DNA of 5,779 bases from Cocleimonas sp. (lineage in GTDB: Bacteria > Pseudomonadota > Gammaproteobacteria > Thiotrichales > Thiotrichaceae): positions 1 through 5,779 of the forward strand of contig JAGLBQ010000051.1 of the NCBI GenBank assembly GCA_023146675.1, read 5' to 3'. The stretch's first letter is position 1; each line of letters begins with the position of its first letter. Below are positions 1-5,779 of the stretch, one piece after another. The position numbers were made by a program, and so were the translations under genes. The notes below the pieces were generated by a model. It was not told the origin of the DNA. It saw nothing but the letters and a program-made list of their open reading frames with translations, and did not search any database.

Positions 1-11
1 CAGTGAATAAC

Positions 12-16
12 GAGGT
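12..16 (+). promoter_or_regulatory. Ribosome binding site of tig, which decides its start
   Basis: GAGGT lies 7 nt before the ATG at 24. It supports ATG 24 as the start rather than the in-frame GTG at position 3, which has no room for a binding site inside the window and would add seven residues absent from E. coli trigger factor. Confidence 0.7.
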
Positions 17-23
17 TTTGTGC

Positions 24-1391
24 ATGCAAGTTTCAGTTGAGTCTACTGGTAATATCGGACGTAAAATGAATATTTCAGTTCCTGTCGAGAAAATAGATGG
101 GGAAGTTGAAAAACGTTTAAAAGATATGCGTGGTCGAGTGAAACTTGATGGCTTTCGCCCTGGTAAAGTCCCTTTAAGTGTTGTTAGCCAGCAATACGGT
201 GATTCAATTTATCAAGAAGTTGTAAACGAAGTTTTTCAATCATCATTCAATGATGCCGCACAGTCTGAAGAGTTACGTGTTGCGGGGTATCCGACTATTG
301 AAGACCAGACGATAGAGCCTGGAAAAGATTTGCAATATACTGCAGTTTTTGATGTTTATCCTGTGTTTGAAATTGCTAATATTGAAGAGCTAGAAATTAC
401 AAAGGCAAGTGTTGAGATTACGGATGCTGATATCAATAAAATGATAGAAACATTGCAGGAGCAACAAAAAGAATGGCAAGACGTAGAACGTGCTGCTGAA
501 AAAGATGATCTGGTTGTTGTTGATTTCGACGGAACAATAGATGATGAGTCGTTTGAGGGTGGTTCAGCAAAAGAATTTAGTATTGAGGTAGGTGCAGGGC
601 GAATGCTGAAGGAGTTTGATGATGCAATTCTTGGAATGAGTGCTGGGGATGATAAAAAAGTTGATATAACTTTTCCAGAAGATTACCCAAGTGAAAGTCT
701 GAAAGGGAAAACAGCGCTGTTTGATATTAAAGTTTCAGTTGTAAGAGAATCTACCTTACCAACAGTGGACGAAGAATTTATTAAAAAGTTTGGCGTTGAT
801 GATGGATCAGAAGACGCTTTTAGAACAGAAATAAAAGATAATATGGCGCGTGAGCTTGAGCAAAACATCAAGGCGCGTTTAAAACAGTCTGTTATGGATG
901 GTTTGCATGAGCTGCATGATGTTGATCTTCCTGCATCCTTAGTTTCTGAAGAAATAAAGCATGTGCGTAATGAAATGTCGAGCAACACAAAAGGTGCGGA
1001 TCTATCTTCATTACCTGATGACCTTTTTAGAGACCAAGCAGCGCGTCGTGTAAAACTAGGATTGATTGTTGGTGAAATCATTACAAAAAATGATTTGCAA
1101 AAAAACCAGCAAAAAGTAAATGAAATGCTTGAAAAAATGGCAGCTACTTATGAAGACCCTCAAGCATTTGTTGAGTACTACAGAACCAATGAGCAAGCGA
1201 TGCAAACGGTTGAAGCAGCGGTGATGGAAGAAATGATTGTTGACTGGGTGCTAGAAAAAGCAATAGTGAATGATGAAGAAACAACCTTTGCCGAGCTTAT
1301 GGCGCCCCCTAAAGAGCAAGCTCCTGCTGAGTTAGAAAATAAAAAAGATGCTGATGAAGTAGAGAGCGAAGAGAAAACAGAAACGGTATAA
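24..1391 (+). CDS. tig: Trigger factor, ribosome-associated chaperone and peptidyl-prolyl isomerase
   Basis: This 455-residue protein is a cytoplasmic chaperone that docks at the ribosomal exit tunnel and shields nascent chains. The start is ATG 24: the protein then opens MQVSVE, as in E. coli, and the ribosome-docking loop GFRPGKVP falls at residues 43-50, the same numbers as in E. coli. An FKBP-type PPIase domain spans about 162-242, with pocket residues F198, Y221 and F233 conserved by position. The segments at about 113-149 and after 250 form the substrate-binding arm region, with the family sequence AAYEDP-like (ATYEDP) near the end. Two oddities are visible. The usual IPGFE-like motif of the PPIase domain reads LKEFD, so isomerase activity may be reduced (inference). 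The protein also runs about 23 residues past the E. coli length of 432 with a charged, mainly acidic tail. clpP starts 7 nt after its TAA stop, so the two are probably cotranscribed. Its promoter lies outside the window. Confidence 0.97.
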   Translation: MQVSVESTGNIGRKMNISVPVEKIDGEVEKRLKDMRGRVKLDGFRPGKVPLSVVSQQYGDSIYQEVVNEVFQSSFNDAAQSEELRVAGYPTIEDQTIEPGKDLQYTAVFDVYPVFEIANIEELEITKASVEITDADINKMIETLQEQQKEWQDVERAAEKDDLVVVDFDGTIDDESFEGGSAKEFSIEVGAGRMLKEFDDAILGMSAGDDKKVDITFPEDYPSESLKGKTALFDIKVSVVRESTLPTVDEEFIKKFGVDDGSEDAFRTEIKDNMARELEQNIKARLKQSVMDGLHELHDVDLPASLVSEEIKHVRNEMSSNTKGADLSSLPDDLFRDQAARRVKLGLIVGEIITKNDLQKNQQKVNEMLEKMAATYEDPQAFVEYYRTNEQAMQTVEAAVMEEMIVDWVLEKAIVNDEETTFAELMAPPKEQAPAELENKKDADEVESEEKTETV

Positions 1392-1392
1392 T
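1387..1392 (+). promoter_or_regulatory. Possible -10 element for clpP, overlapping the tig stop codon
   Basis: A perfect TATAAT overlaps the TAA stop of tig and ends 6 nt before the clpP ATG. If used, transcription would start about at the A of that ATG, giving a leaderless or nearly leaderless message. There is no recognisable -35 hexamer 16-18 nt upstream and no extended -10 TG. In DNA this A+T-rich a chance TATAAT is expected several times per strand in a window of this size, so this is only a candidate. Confidence 0.15.
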
Positions 1393-1398
1393 AAAAAT

Positions 1399-2013
1399 AT
1401 GACAACAAATGATTTAGATACAAAAGCACTGGGCTTAATTCCAATGGTGGTTGAACAAACTTCCAGAGGTGAGCGTTCTTATGATATTTATTCACGCTTA
1501 CTAAAAGAGCGCGTTATATTTGTTGTTGGTGGCATTGAAGATCATATGGCAAATTTGATCGTTGCGCAGTTGTTATTTTTAGAATCTGAAAATCCAGAGA
1601 AAGATATACACATGTATATTAATTCACCTGGCGGTGTTGTCACTGCGGGAATGGGTATTTATGATACAATGCAGTTTATTAAGCCAGATGTGAGCACCCT
1701 ATGTATTGGTCAAGCAGCTAGTATGGGGGCGCTCTTATTGGCAGGTGGGGCAGAAGAAAAACGTTTTGCATTACCTCATTCTAGAGTAATGATTCATCAG
1801 CCTTTAGGTGGTTTTCAGGGGCAGGCGACTGATATTGAAATTCATGCCAATGAAATTCTAAAAATTCGTGATGAGTTGAATAAAGTATTGGCACATCATA
1901 CGGGTCAAACCTTAAAGAAAATTGCTAAAGATACAGATCGTGATAACTTTAAAACGGCTACGGAAGCGCAAAAATATGGTTTGATTGATAAAGTACTAGA
2001 TAAACGGTCATAA
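1399..2013 (+). CDS. clpP: ATP-dependent Clp protease, proteolytic subunit ClpP
   Basis: This 204-residue serine peptidase (E. coli ClpP has 207) forms the double-heptamer degradation chamber that works with ClpX or ClpA in the cytoplasm. The catalytic triad is complete: S108 in GQAASMGA, H133 in MIHQPLGG and D182 in DTDRDNF, each offset by three from E. coli S111, H136 and D185. The oxyanion/strand motif INSPGG is at 74-79. By alignment with the E. coli processing site, the short propeptide would be about residues 1-11, leaving a mature protein that starts near G12 before LIPMVVEQTS (inference). The start is ATG 1399, only 7 nt after the tig stop. No clear Shine-Dalgarno precedes it, which suggests translational coupling to tig. 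Two in-frame TAA stops stand in tandem (2011-2016). The intrinsic terminator that follows separates it from clpX. Confidence 0.98.
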   Translation: MTTNDLDTKALGLIPMVVEQTSRGERSYDIYSRLLKERVIFVVGGIEDHMANLIVAQLLFLESENPEKDIHMYINSPGGVVTAGMGIYDTMQFIKPDVSTLCIGQAASMGALLLAGGAEEKRFALPHSRVMIHQPLGGFQGQATDIEIHANEILKIRDELNKVLAHHTGQTLKKIAKDTDRDNFKTATEAQKYGLIDKVLDKRS

Positions 2014-2020
2014 TAAGCTG

Positions 2021-2037
2021 AAGAATCATGAGTTCTT
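2021..2037 (+). other. Small hairpin between clpP and its terminator
   Basis: AAGAA (2021-2025) pairs with TTCTT (2033-2037), and a T-G wobble can extend the stem to six pairs around a short loop. It begins 8 nt after the first clpP stop and ends two bases before the terminator stem. It is A+T-rich and weak. It could help protect the 3' end of the message or be chance. Confidence 0.3.
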
Positions 2038-2039
2038 GG

Positions 2040-2069
2040 AAATGGTCTGCATGTCAGACCATTTTTTTT
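2040..2069 (+). terminator. Intrinsic (rho-independent) terminator after clpP
   Basis: A perfect 10-bp stem, AAATGGTCTG (2040-2049) with CAGACCATTT (2055-2064), encloses the 5-nt loop CATGT. The downstream arm runs into eight consecutive T residues (2062-2069). This is a textbook intrinsic terminator on the + strand, ending the tig-clpP transcript 122 nt before the clpX start. No matching A tract precedes the stem, so there is no sign that it also serves the - strand. Confidence 0.9.
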
Positions 2070-2163
2070 GTACGGAGAAACCTATTTTTATCTATGCTAG
2101 CTGTACATTTGAAAAGAATCCTATAGACTCAGTAAGCCATATAAAGCCTCCCAATTTAGATAA

Positions 2164-2169
2164 TATAAT
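2164..2169 (+). promoter_or_regulatory. Possible -10 element of a clpX promoter
   Basis: A perfect TATAAT lies 21 nt before the clpX ATG and downstream of the clpP terminator, where a clpX promoter would be expected. The transcript would start near 2176, leaving a very short leader that begins at the Shine-Dalgarno. No good -35 is found at 16-18 nt spacing (the sequence there is ATAAAG or similar), and chance matches are common in such DNA. A weaker alternative is TTGTAC (2068-2073) with TATGCT (2093-2098), but its 19-nt spacer is long. Confidence 0.3.
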
Positions 2170-2175
2170 GAAGAT

Positions 2176-2181
2176 AAAGGT
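2176..2181 (+). promoter_or_regulatory. Ribosome binding site of clpX
   Basis: AAAGGT ends 9 nt before the ATG at 2191. The AGGT core (2178-2181) is exactly complementary to ACCT at 2186-2189, inside the spacer to the start codon. A small 4-bp hairpin could therefore mask the site. Confidence 0.6.
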
Positions 2182-2190
2182 GTTTACCTA

Positions 2191-3480
2191 ATGAGTAATA
2201 GCAAAAATAATGATCAAGATAGCGGCAAGTTACTATATTGTTCTTTTTGTGGTAAAAGTCAGCATGAAGTAAGAAAACTAATTGCTGGGCCATCTGTTTT
2301 CGTTTGTGATGAGTGCGTTGAACTCTGTAATGATATTATTCGTGAGGAGTTAGATGAAACCGTGGAAGCAGGCGATACAAAGTTGCCAACACCACGTGAA
2401 ATAACGGCTCTTTTAAATGATTATGTTATTTCTCAAAAATCAGCTAAAAAAGTATTATCAGTTGCGGTTTATAATCACTATAAGCGCATGGAAGGTAATA
2501 ATAAGTCCGATGATGATATTGAGTTGTCTAAAAGTAATATCCTATTAATAGGTCCAACAGGTAGTGGTAAAACCCTGCTGGCTGAAACGTTGGCGCGTAC
2601 TCTGAACGTCCCTTTTACGATGGCGGATGCAACAACCTTGACAGAGGCGGGTTATGTTGGTGAAGATGTTGAAAATATTATTCAGAAATTATTGCAAAAA
2701 TGTGACTATGATGTTGATAAAGCAGAAACAGGCATTGTTTATATTGATGAAATAGATAAGATTTCACGTAAGTCAGAAAACCCTTCAATTACTCGTGATG
2801 TATCAGGTGAAGGTGTTCAGCAAGCATTATTAAAATTAATTGAAGGTACGGTTGCCTCTGTCCCTCCTCAAGGTGGGCGCAAACATCCTCAGCAAGAATT
2901 TTTACAGGTTGATACAAAAAATATCCTCTTTATTTGTGGTGGTGCATTTTCAGGCTTGGATAAAGTAATACTTCATCGTAGCGCAAAAAGTAGTATTGGT
3001 TTTGGTGCTGATGTTAAAAAAGCTGATGATGCTAAGAACTTTGGTCAAATAATAAAAGATGTAGAAGCAGAAGATTTAGTGCGTCATGGTTTAATTCCTG
3101 AATTTATTGGACGCCTCCCTGTCGTTGCCACACTCGAAGAATTGGATGCTGATGCCTTGGTGCGTATATTAACTGAGCCTAAAAATGCACTGGTTAAACA
3201 GTATGGAAAGTTGTTTGAGATGGAAGGAGCAGAGCTTGACTTTCGCGCAGAAGCACTAACAGCAATCGCCCAAAAAGCAATGGATCGTAATACAGGTGCG
3301 CGTGGTTTGCGCACTATTATGGAAAAAATCCTCCTTGATACAATGTATGAGCTACCATCACTAGAAAATGTTACAAAAGTTGTCATAGATGAAGGGGTTG
3401 TAAATGGGGATGCAAAACCGTATTTGATCTATGAAAATAAAGAATTAGATAATTTAAAATCAGCGAGTGGTGGTAATTAA
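2191..3480 (+). CDS. clpX: ATP-dependent Clp protease, ATP-binding subunit ClpX
   Basis: This 429-residue AAA+ unfoldase (E. coli ClpX has 424) forms hexamers that recognise substrates such as ssrA-tagged proteins, unfold them and translocate them into ClpP. The N-terminal zinc-binding domain has four cysteines, C17, C20, C39 and C42. The AAA+ core shows Walker A GPTGSGKT at 121-128, pore loop 1 GYVG at 154-157, Walker B IVYIDEID with D186 and E187, the RKH loop at 230-232, an arginine finger at R308 in EFIGRLP, and sensor 2 in GARGLR with R371. The IGF tripeptide at 269-271, the loop that docks onto ClpP, is present, so it should partner the ClpP encoded just upstream. The start at ATG 2191 is supported by AAAGGT and by alignment with E. 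coli. The terminator between clpP and clpX implies a separate promoter or controlled read-through. Confidence 0.98.
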   Translation: MSNSKNNDQDSGKLLYCSFCGKSQHEVRKLIAGPSVFVCDECVELCNDIIREELDETVEAGDTKLPTPREITALLNDYVISQKSAKKVLSVAVYNHYKRMEGNNKSDDDIELSKSNILLIGPTGSGKTLLAETLARTLNVPFTMADATTLTEAGYVGEDVENIIQKLLQKCDYDVDKAETGIVYIDEIDKISRKSENPSITRDVSGEGVQQALLKLIEGTVASVPPQGGRKHPQQEFLQVDTKNILFICGGAFSGLDKVILHRSAKSSIGFGADVKKADDAKNFGQIIKDVEAEDLVRHGLIPEFIGRLPVVATLEELDADALVRILTEPKNALVKQYGKLFEMEGAELDFRAEALTAIAQKAMDRNTGARGLRTIMEKILLDTMYELPSLENVTKVVIDEGVVNGDAKPYLIYENKELDNLKSASGGN

Positions 3481-3492
3481 GGAGAAGGGGAG
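3478..3492 (+). other. Orphan Shine-Dalgarno-like purine tract at the clpX stop
   Basis: The clpX stop codon runs into TAAGGAG (3478-3484), a near-perfect complement of the 16S rRNA 3' end, followed by AAGGGGAG. No ATG, GTG or TTG begins a coding sequence at normal distance downstream. The AAGGA and GGGGA cores also resemble GGA motifs bound by CsrA/RsmA proteins. No function can be assigned from the sequence alone. Confidence 0.25.
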
Positions 3493-3558
3493 TCGCTCAT
3501 TTATTTAATTTATATGGGTGTGCTAGAAGTAAAATTGTTCAAAGTCCATTAAGAAAAG

Positions 3559-3587
3559 TTAAAAGAACAACTAAATATTCTCATAAT
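3559..3587 (+). promoter_or_regulatory. Candidate sigma-70-type promoter for lon
   Basis: TTAAAA (3559-3564, four of six matches to TTGACA) is separated by 17 nt from CATAAT (3582-3587, five of six matches to TATAAT). Transcription would begin near 3594, giving a leader of about 120 nt. The spacing is ideal, but the -35 is poor and the region is A+T-rich, so this could be chance. Confidence 0.3.
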
Positions 3588-3641
3588 AAATAAAGTTTTT
3601 ACTTTTTAAGTGGCATGATAAGCCCGTGTAAGTAGATATTA

Positions 3642-3669
3642 GTTGAGTTTTTCCTAATAATCCCCACCT
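3642..3669 (+). promoter_or_regulatory. Candidate heat-shock (sigma-32, RpoH) promoter for lon
   Basis: GTTGAGT (3642-3648) resembles the sigma-32 -35 element CTTGAAA in its TTGA core. After a 13-nt spacer comes CCCCACCT (3662-3669), which matches the -10 consensus CCCCATNT at every defined position but one. The C run stands out in otherwise A+T-rich DNA. The predicted start near 3676 leaves a leader of about 40 nt before the lon ATG. lon is an established RpoH-regulated gene in E. coli, which fits. Confidence 0.5.
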
Positions 3670-3682
3670 ATTTAAACTTTGA

Positions 3683-3697
3683 TGATAATAATTATTC
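3683..3697 (+). promoter_or_regulatory. Fur-box-like inverted repeat in the lon leader
   Basis: TGATAAT-A-ATTATTC matches the 7-1-7 Fur motif TGATAATnATTATCA at 12 of 14 defined positions. Aligned to the 19-bp E. coli box over 3678-3696, it matches 14 of 19. It contains the perfect 10-bp palindrome AATAATTATT. It lies between the candidate heat-shock promoter and the lon ribosome binding site, where a bound repressor could block transcription. A+T-rich DNA produces such matches by chance, so the call is tentative. Confidence 0.25.
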
Positions 3698-3706
3698 TAA
3701 GGTACT

Positions 3707-3711
3707 GAGGG
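3707..3711 (+). promoter_or_regulatory. Ribosome binding site of lon, which decides its start
   Basis: GAGGG lies 5 nt before the ATG at 3717, and the GAGG core 6 nt before it. This fixes the lon start, in agreement with the protein alignment. Confidence 0.75.
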
Positions 3712-3716
3712 TCAGC

Positions 3717-5779
3717 ATGTCTGAGGCTAATATAATTAATAATATACCCGTTCTAACGCTACGAGACGTGGTGGTTTATCCCTATATGGTTATTCCACTT
3801 TTTGTTGGTAGGGAGAAATCCATAAAAGCGCTTGATATGGCGATGGAAAATGGTAAGCAAATTTTACTGGTCGCACAAAAAAGTGCCGAAGTGGATGATC
3901 CTGGTGTCGATGATATTTATTCTGTTGCTACATTAGCTACTATATTGCAGCTACTTAAGCTTCCTGATGGTACTTTAAAGGTGCTAGTGGAAGGCATTGA
4001 GCGCATTCGTATCTTAAGTGCTAGTGTTGAGGCTGATTATTTAACAGCAAATGTAGAAATAATCACAACTGATGACAATGGTGAAGAGCGCAAGTTGGAA
4101 TTACTTAGCAGAATGCTCGTTAATCAGTTTGAGAAGTATGTAAAATTAAATAAAAAAATCCCATCGGAAGTATTATCCTCGTTATCAAGTATCGATGAAC
4201 CCGCTCGCTTGGCTGATACTGTTGCATCGCATTTGAATCTTAAGGTAGCAGAAAAACAAGTAATTCTTGAAATTCTTAATGTTAAAGTACGTCTTAATAA
4301 ACTAATTGAATTAGTTGATGTGGAGATTGATCTATTACAGGTTGAAAAACGCATTCGTGGACGTGTTAAGCAACAGATGGACAAGAGTCAGCGTGAATAT
4401 TATCTGAATGAGCAGATGAAAGCTATTCAGAAAGAACTGGGTGAAATGGATGAAACACCGAGTGAAATGGATGAGCTTGAAAAGAAAATCAAGAAAGCAG
4501 GGATGCCAAAGGAAGCGAAAGAAAAAACAAATGCTGAGCTTAATAAACTGAAAATGATGTCACCGATGTCAGCCGAGGCAACGGTGGTGCGTAACTATAT
4601 TGATTGGATGGTGGGTCTTCCATGGCAGAAAAAATCGAGAATAATTTCTGACCTGAATAAGGCGCAGGATATTCTGGATGATGATCACTATGGTTTGGAT
4701 AAAGTGAAAGAACGCATTGTAGAATACTTAGCGGTTCAGCAGCGTGTAAAAAAACTTAAGGGACCTATTCTATGTCTTGTTGGTCCTCCGGGTGTGGGAA
4801 AGACATCGCTGGGGCGTTCTATTGCTAGAGCAACAGGACGTAAGTATACGCGAATGGCATTAGGTGGTGTGCGTGATGAGGCTGAGATTAGAGGTCATCG
4901 TCGTACTTATATTGGCGCACTGCCAGGAAAAATTATTCAAAATCTATCACGCGTTGGGAAGCGCAATCCACTCTTTTTATTGGATGAAATAGATAAAATG
5001 GCAACTGATTTTCGTGGTGATCCTGCATCTGCTTTGTTGGAGGTGTTAGATCCTGAGCAGAACCACACCTTTGCAGATCATTACCTAGAAGTTGATTTTG
5101 ATTTATCAGATGTAATGTTTGTTGCTACCTCTAATAGTATGAATATTCCAGGTCCCTTATTGGATCGGATGGAGGTAATCCGTATTCCTGGTTATACGGA
5201 AGATGAGAAACTCAATATCGCCAGAAATTATTTAATGCCAAAAAAGTTTAAAGAAAATGGGATTAAAAAAGGTGAGCTGACGATTAGTGACAGTGCAATC
5301 ATGTCGATTATTCGTTATTACACCCGTGAAGCAGGTGTGCGGAATCTTGATCGTGAGATTTCAAAGATTTGCAGAAAAACAATTCGTGAACATTTAATCA
5401 AAGATAAGAAAAAGTCAGCAGTTAGTGCCAGAAATATTGAAAAATATTTAGGTGTGAAGCGCTTTGATTTTGGACGTGCGGATAAAGAAAATCAAGTAGG
5501 GCAGGTGACAGGACTTGCTTGGACTTCAGTTGGCGGGGAATTATTAACAATTGAAAGTGTGGCATTATCAGGAAATGGCAGTATTAAAAGTACAGGTAGT
5601 CTTGGTAAAGTGATGCAGGAGTCTATACAAGCTGCTGAAACAGTGGTTAAGAGTCGTGCACTTCAGTTGGGTATTTCTCGTAAATACTTAAAGAAAAACA
5701 ATGTCCATATTCATGTTCCAGAGGGTGCGACACCTAAAGATGGGCCAAGTGCGGGTGTGGGTATGGTGACTGCAATTGT
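3717..5779 (+). CDS. lon: ATP-dependent protease Lon (La), 3' end cut by the window edge
   Basis: The frame is open from ATG 3717 to the last base: 687 codons plus two bases. E. coli Lon has 784 residues, so about 100 C-terminal residues are missing. Lon is a cytoplasmic homohexameric AAA+ serine protease that removes misfolded and specific regulatory proteins. The N-terminal substrate-binding domain begins at about residue 9 with IPVLTLRDVVVYPYMVIPLF, followed by a long charged helical region (about 215-300). The AAA+ module has Walker A GPPGVGKT at 356-363, the pore tyrosine Y398 in RTYIG, Walker B LLDEID with D423 and E424, and sensor 2 R542 in GVRNLDRE. The protease domain starts near 594 (VGQVTGLAW). 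Catalytic S678 lies in PKDGPSAG, one off E. coli S679; its lysine partner is beyond the window. Numbering runs without gaps against E. coli through R542. The start has a good binding site, and a candidate heat-shock promoter lies upstream. Confidence 0.97.
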   Translation, partial: MSEANIINNIPVLTLRDVVVYPYMVIPLFVGREKSIKALDMAMENGKQILLVAQKSAEVDDPGVDDIYSVATLATILQLLKLPDGTLKVLVEGIERIRILSASVEADYLTANVEIITTDDNGEERKLELLSRMLVNQFEKYVKLNKKIPSEVLSSLSSIDEPARLADTVASHLNLKVAEKQVILEILNVKVRLNKLIELVDVEIDLLQVEKRIRGRVKQQMDKSQREYYLNEQMKAIQKELGEMDETPSEMDELEKKIKKAGMPKEAKEKTNAELNKLKMMSPMSAEATVVRNYIDWMVGLPWQKKSRIISDLNKAQDILDDDHYGLDKVKERIVEYLAVQQRVKKLKGPILCLVGPPGVGKTSLGRSIARATGRKYTRMALGGVRDEAEIRGHRRTYIGALPGKIIQNLSRVGKRNPLFLLDEIDKMATDFRGDPASALLEVLDPEQNHTFADHYLEVDFDLSDVMFVATSNSMNIPGPLLDRMEVIRIPGYTEDEKLNIARNYLMPKKFKENGIKKGELTISDSAIMSIIRYYTREAGVRNLDREISKICRKTIREHLIKDKKKSAVSARNIEKYLGVKRFDFGRADKENQVGQVTGLAWTSVGGELLTIESVALSGNGSIKSTGSLGKVMQESIQAAETVVKSRALQLGISRKYLKKNNVHIHVPEGATPKDGPSAGVGMVTAI

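Noticed and set aside
3..23. GTG at position 3 as the start of trigger factor
   Set aside because: It adds seven residues not found in E. coli trigger factor, whereas ATG 24 has GAGGT at good spacing and gives exact E. coli numbering of the ribosome-docking motif.
683..1081. 132-codon open frame on the - strand inside tig
   Set aside because: It lies wholly within the well-supported tig gene on the opposite strand, has a composition typical of an antisense shadow (Ser-rich), and shows no recognisable domain.
1178..1495. 105-codon open frame on the - strand across the tig-clpP junction
   Set aside because: It is antisense to two conserved genes, is Ser-rich low-complexity, and has no family resemblance.
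2108..2156. Sigma-32 promoter for clpX (TTTGAAA with GCCATAT or TCCCAATT)
   Set aside because: The -35 is good, but the possible -10 elements lie about 21 and 34 nt away, well outside the 11-16 nt spacing expected for sigma-32.
3084..3386. 100-codon open frame on the - strand inside clpX
   Set aside because: It is antisense to the conserved clpX C-terminal region; no independent support.
3514..3552. 12-codon open frame in the clpX-lon gap
   Set aside because: It is very short, its ATG is more than 20 nt from the purine-rich tract, and nothing suggests that it is translated.
3535..3570. Inverted repeat TTGTTC / GAACAA in the clpX-lon gap
   Set aside because: Only six bases separated by 24 nt; expected by chance in this sequence.
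3592..3607. Terminator for clpX (AAAGT-TTTT-ACTTT hairpin followed by TT)
   Set aside because: The stem has five pairs, only one of them G-C, and no adequate U tract follows; it is too weak to call, so clpX transcripts may run on into lon.
3611..3626. Sigma-54 promoter before lon (TGGCATG resembles the -24 element)
   Set aside because: The -12 position reads CC instead of the essential GC, and the rest of the -12 element does not match.
4124..4384. 86-codon open frame on the - strand inside lon
   Set aside because: It is antisense to the intact lon frame, with a Ser/Thr/Arg-rich shadow composition.

Overview
The window carries four protein-quality-control genes, all on the + strand, in the order tig - clpP - clpX - lon (lon is cut by the right edge). 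This order, together with the close residue-by-residue agreement with the Escherichia coli proteins (catalytic and nucleotide-binding residues fall on the same or nearly the same numbers), points to a gammaproteobacterium. The DNA is A+T-rich (about 40% G+C by eye, not computed), and codons lean towards A/T endings throughout. I cannot name a genus. All four reading frames look intact, and I see no mobile element, CRISPR array, RNA gene or sign of horizontal transfer.

Layout. Positions 24-1391 encode trigger factor, the ribosome-bound chaperone. ClpP, the serine peptidase, follows after only 7 nt (1399-2013) and has no convincing Shine-Dalgarno of its own, so it is probably translationally coupled to tig. 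A strong intrinsic terminator (2040-2069) closes this tig-clpP unit. The rest of the 177-nt gap carries a possible weak promoter and the ribosome binding site of clpX (2191-3480), the AAA+ unfoldase that feeds ClpP. A 236-nt A+T-rich gap (3481-3716) then precedes lon (3717 to the window end). It holds a candidate heat-shock (sigma-32-type) promoter, a weaker sigma-70-type candidate and a sequence resembling a Fur box, but no convincing clpX terminator.

How the genes work together. Trigger factor receives nascent chains at the ribosome exit tunnel. ClpX unfolds tagged or damaged proteins and threads them into the ClpP chamber. Lon does unfolding and proteolysis within a single polypeptide. The cluster is widespread and well known; I find no undescribed system here. 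What merits a second look lies in the non-coding regulatory sequence around clpP, clpX and lon, and in a few sequence peculiarities of trigger factor.
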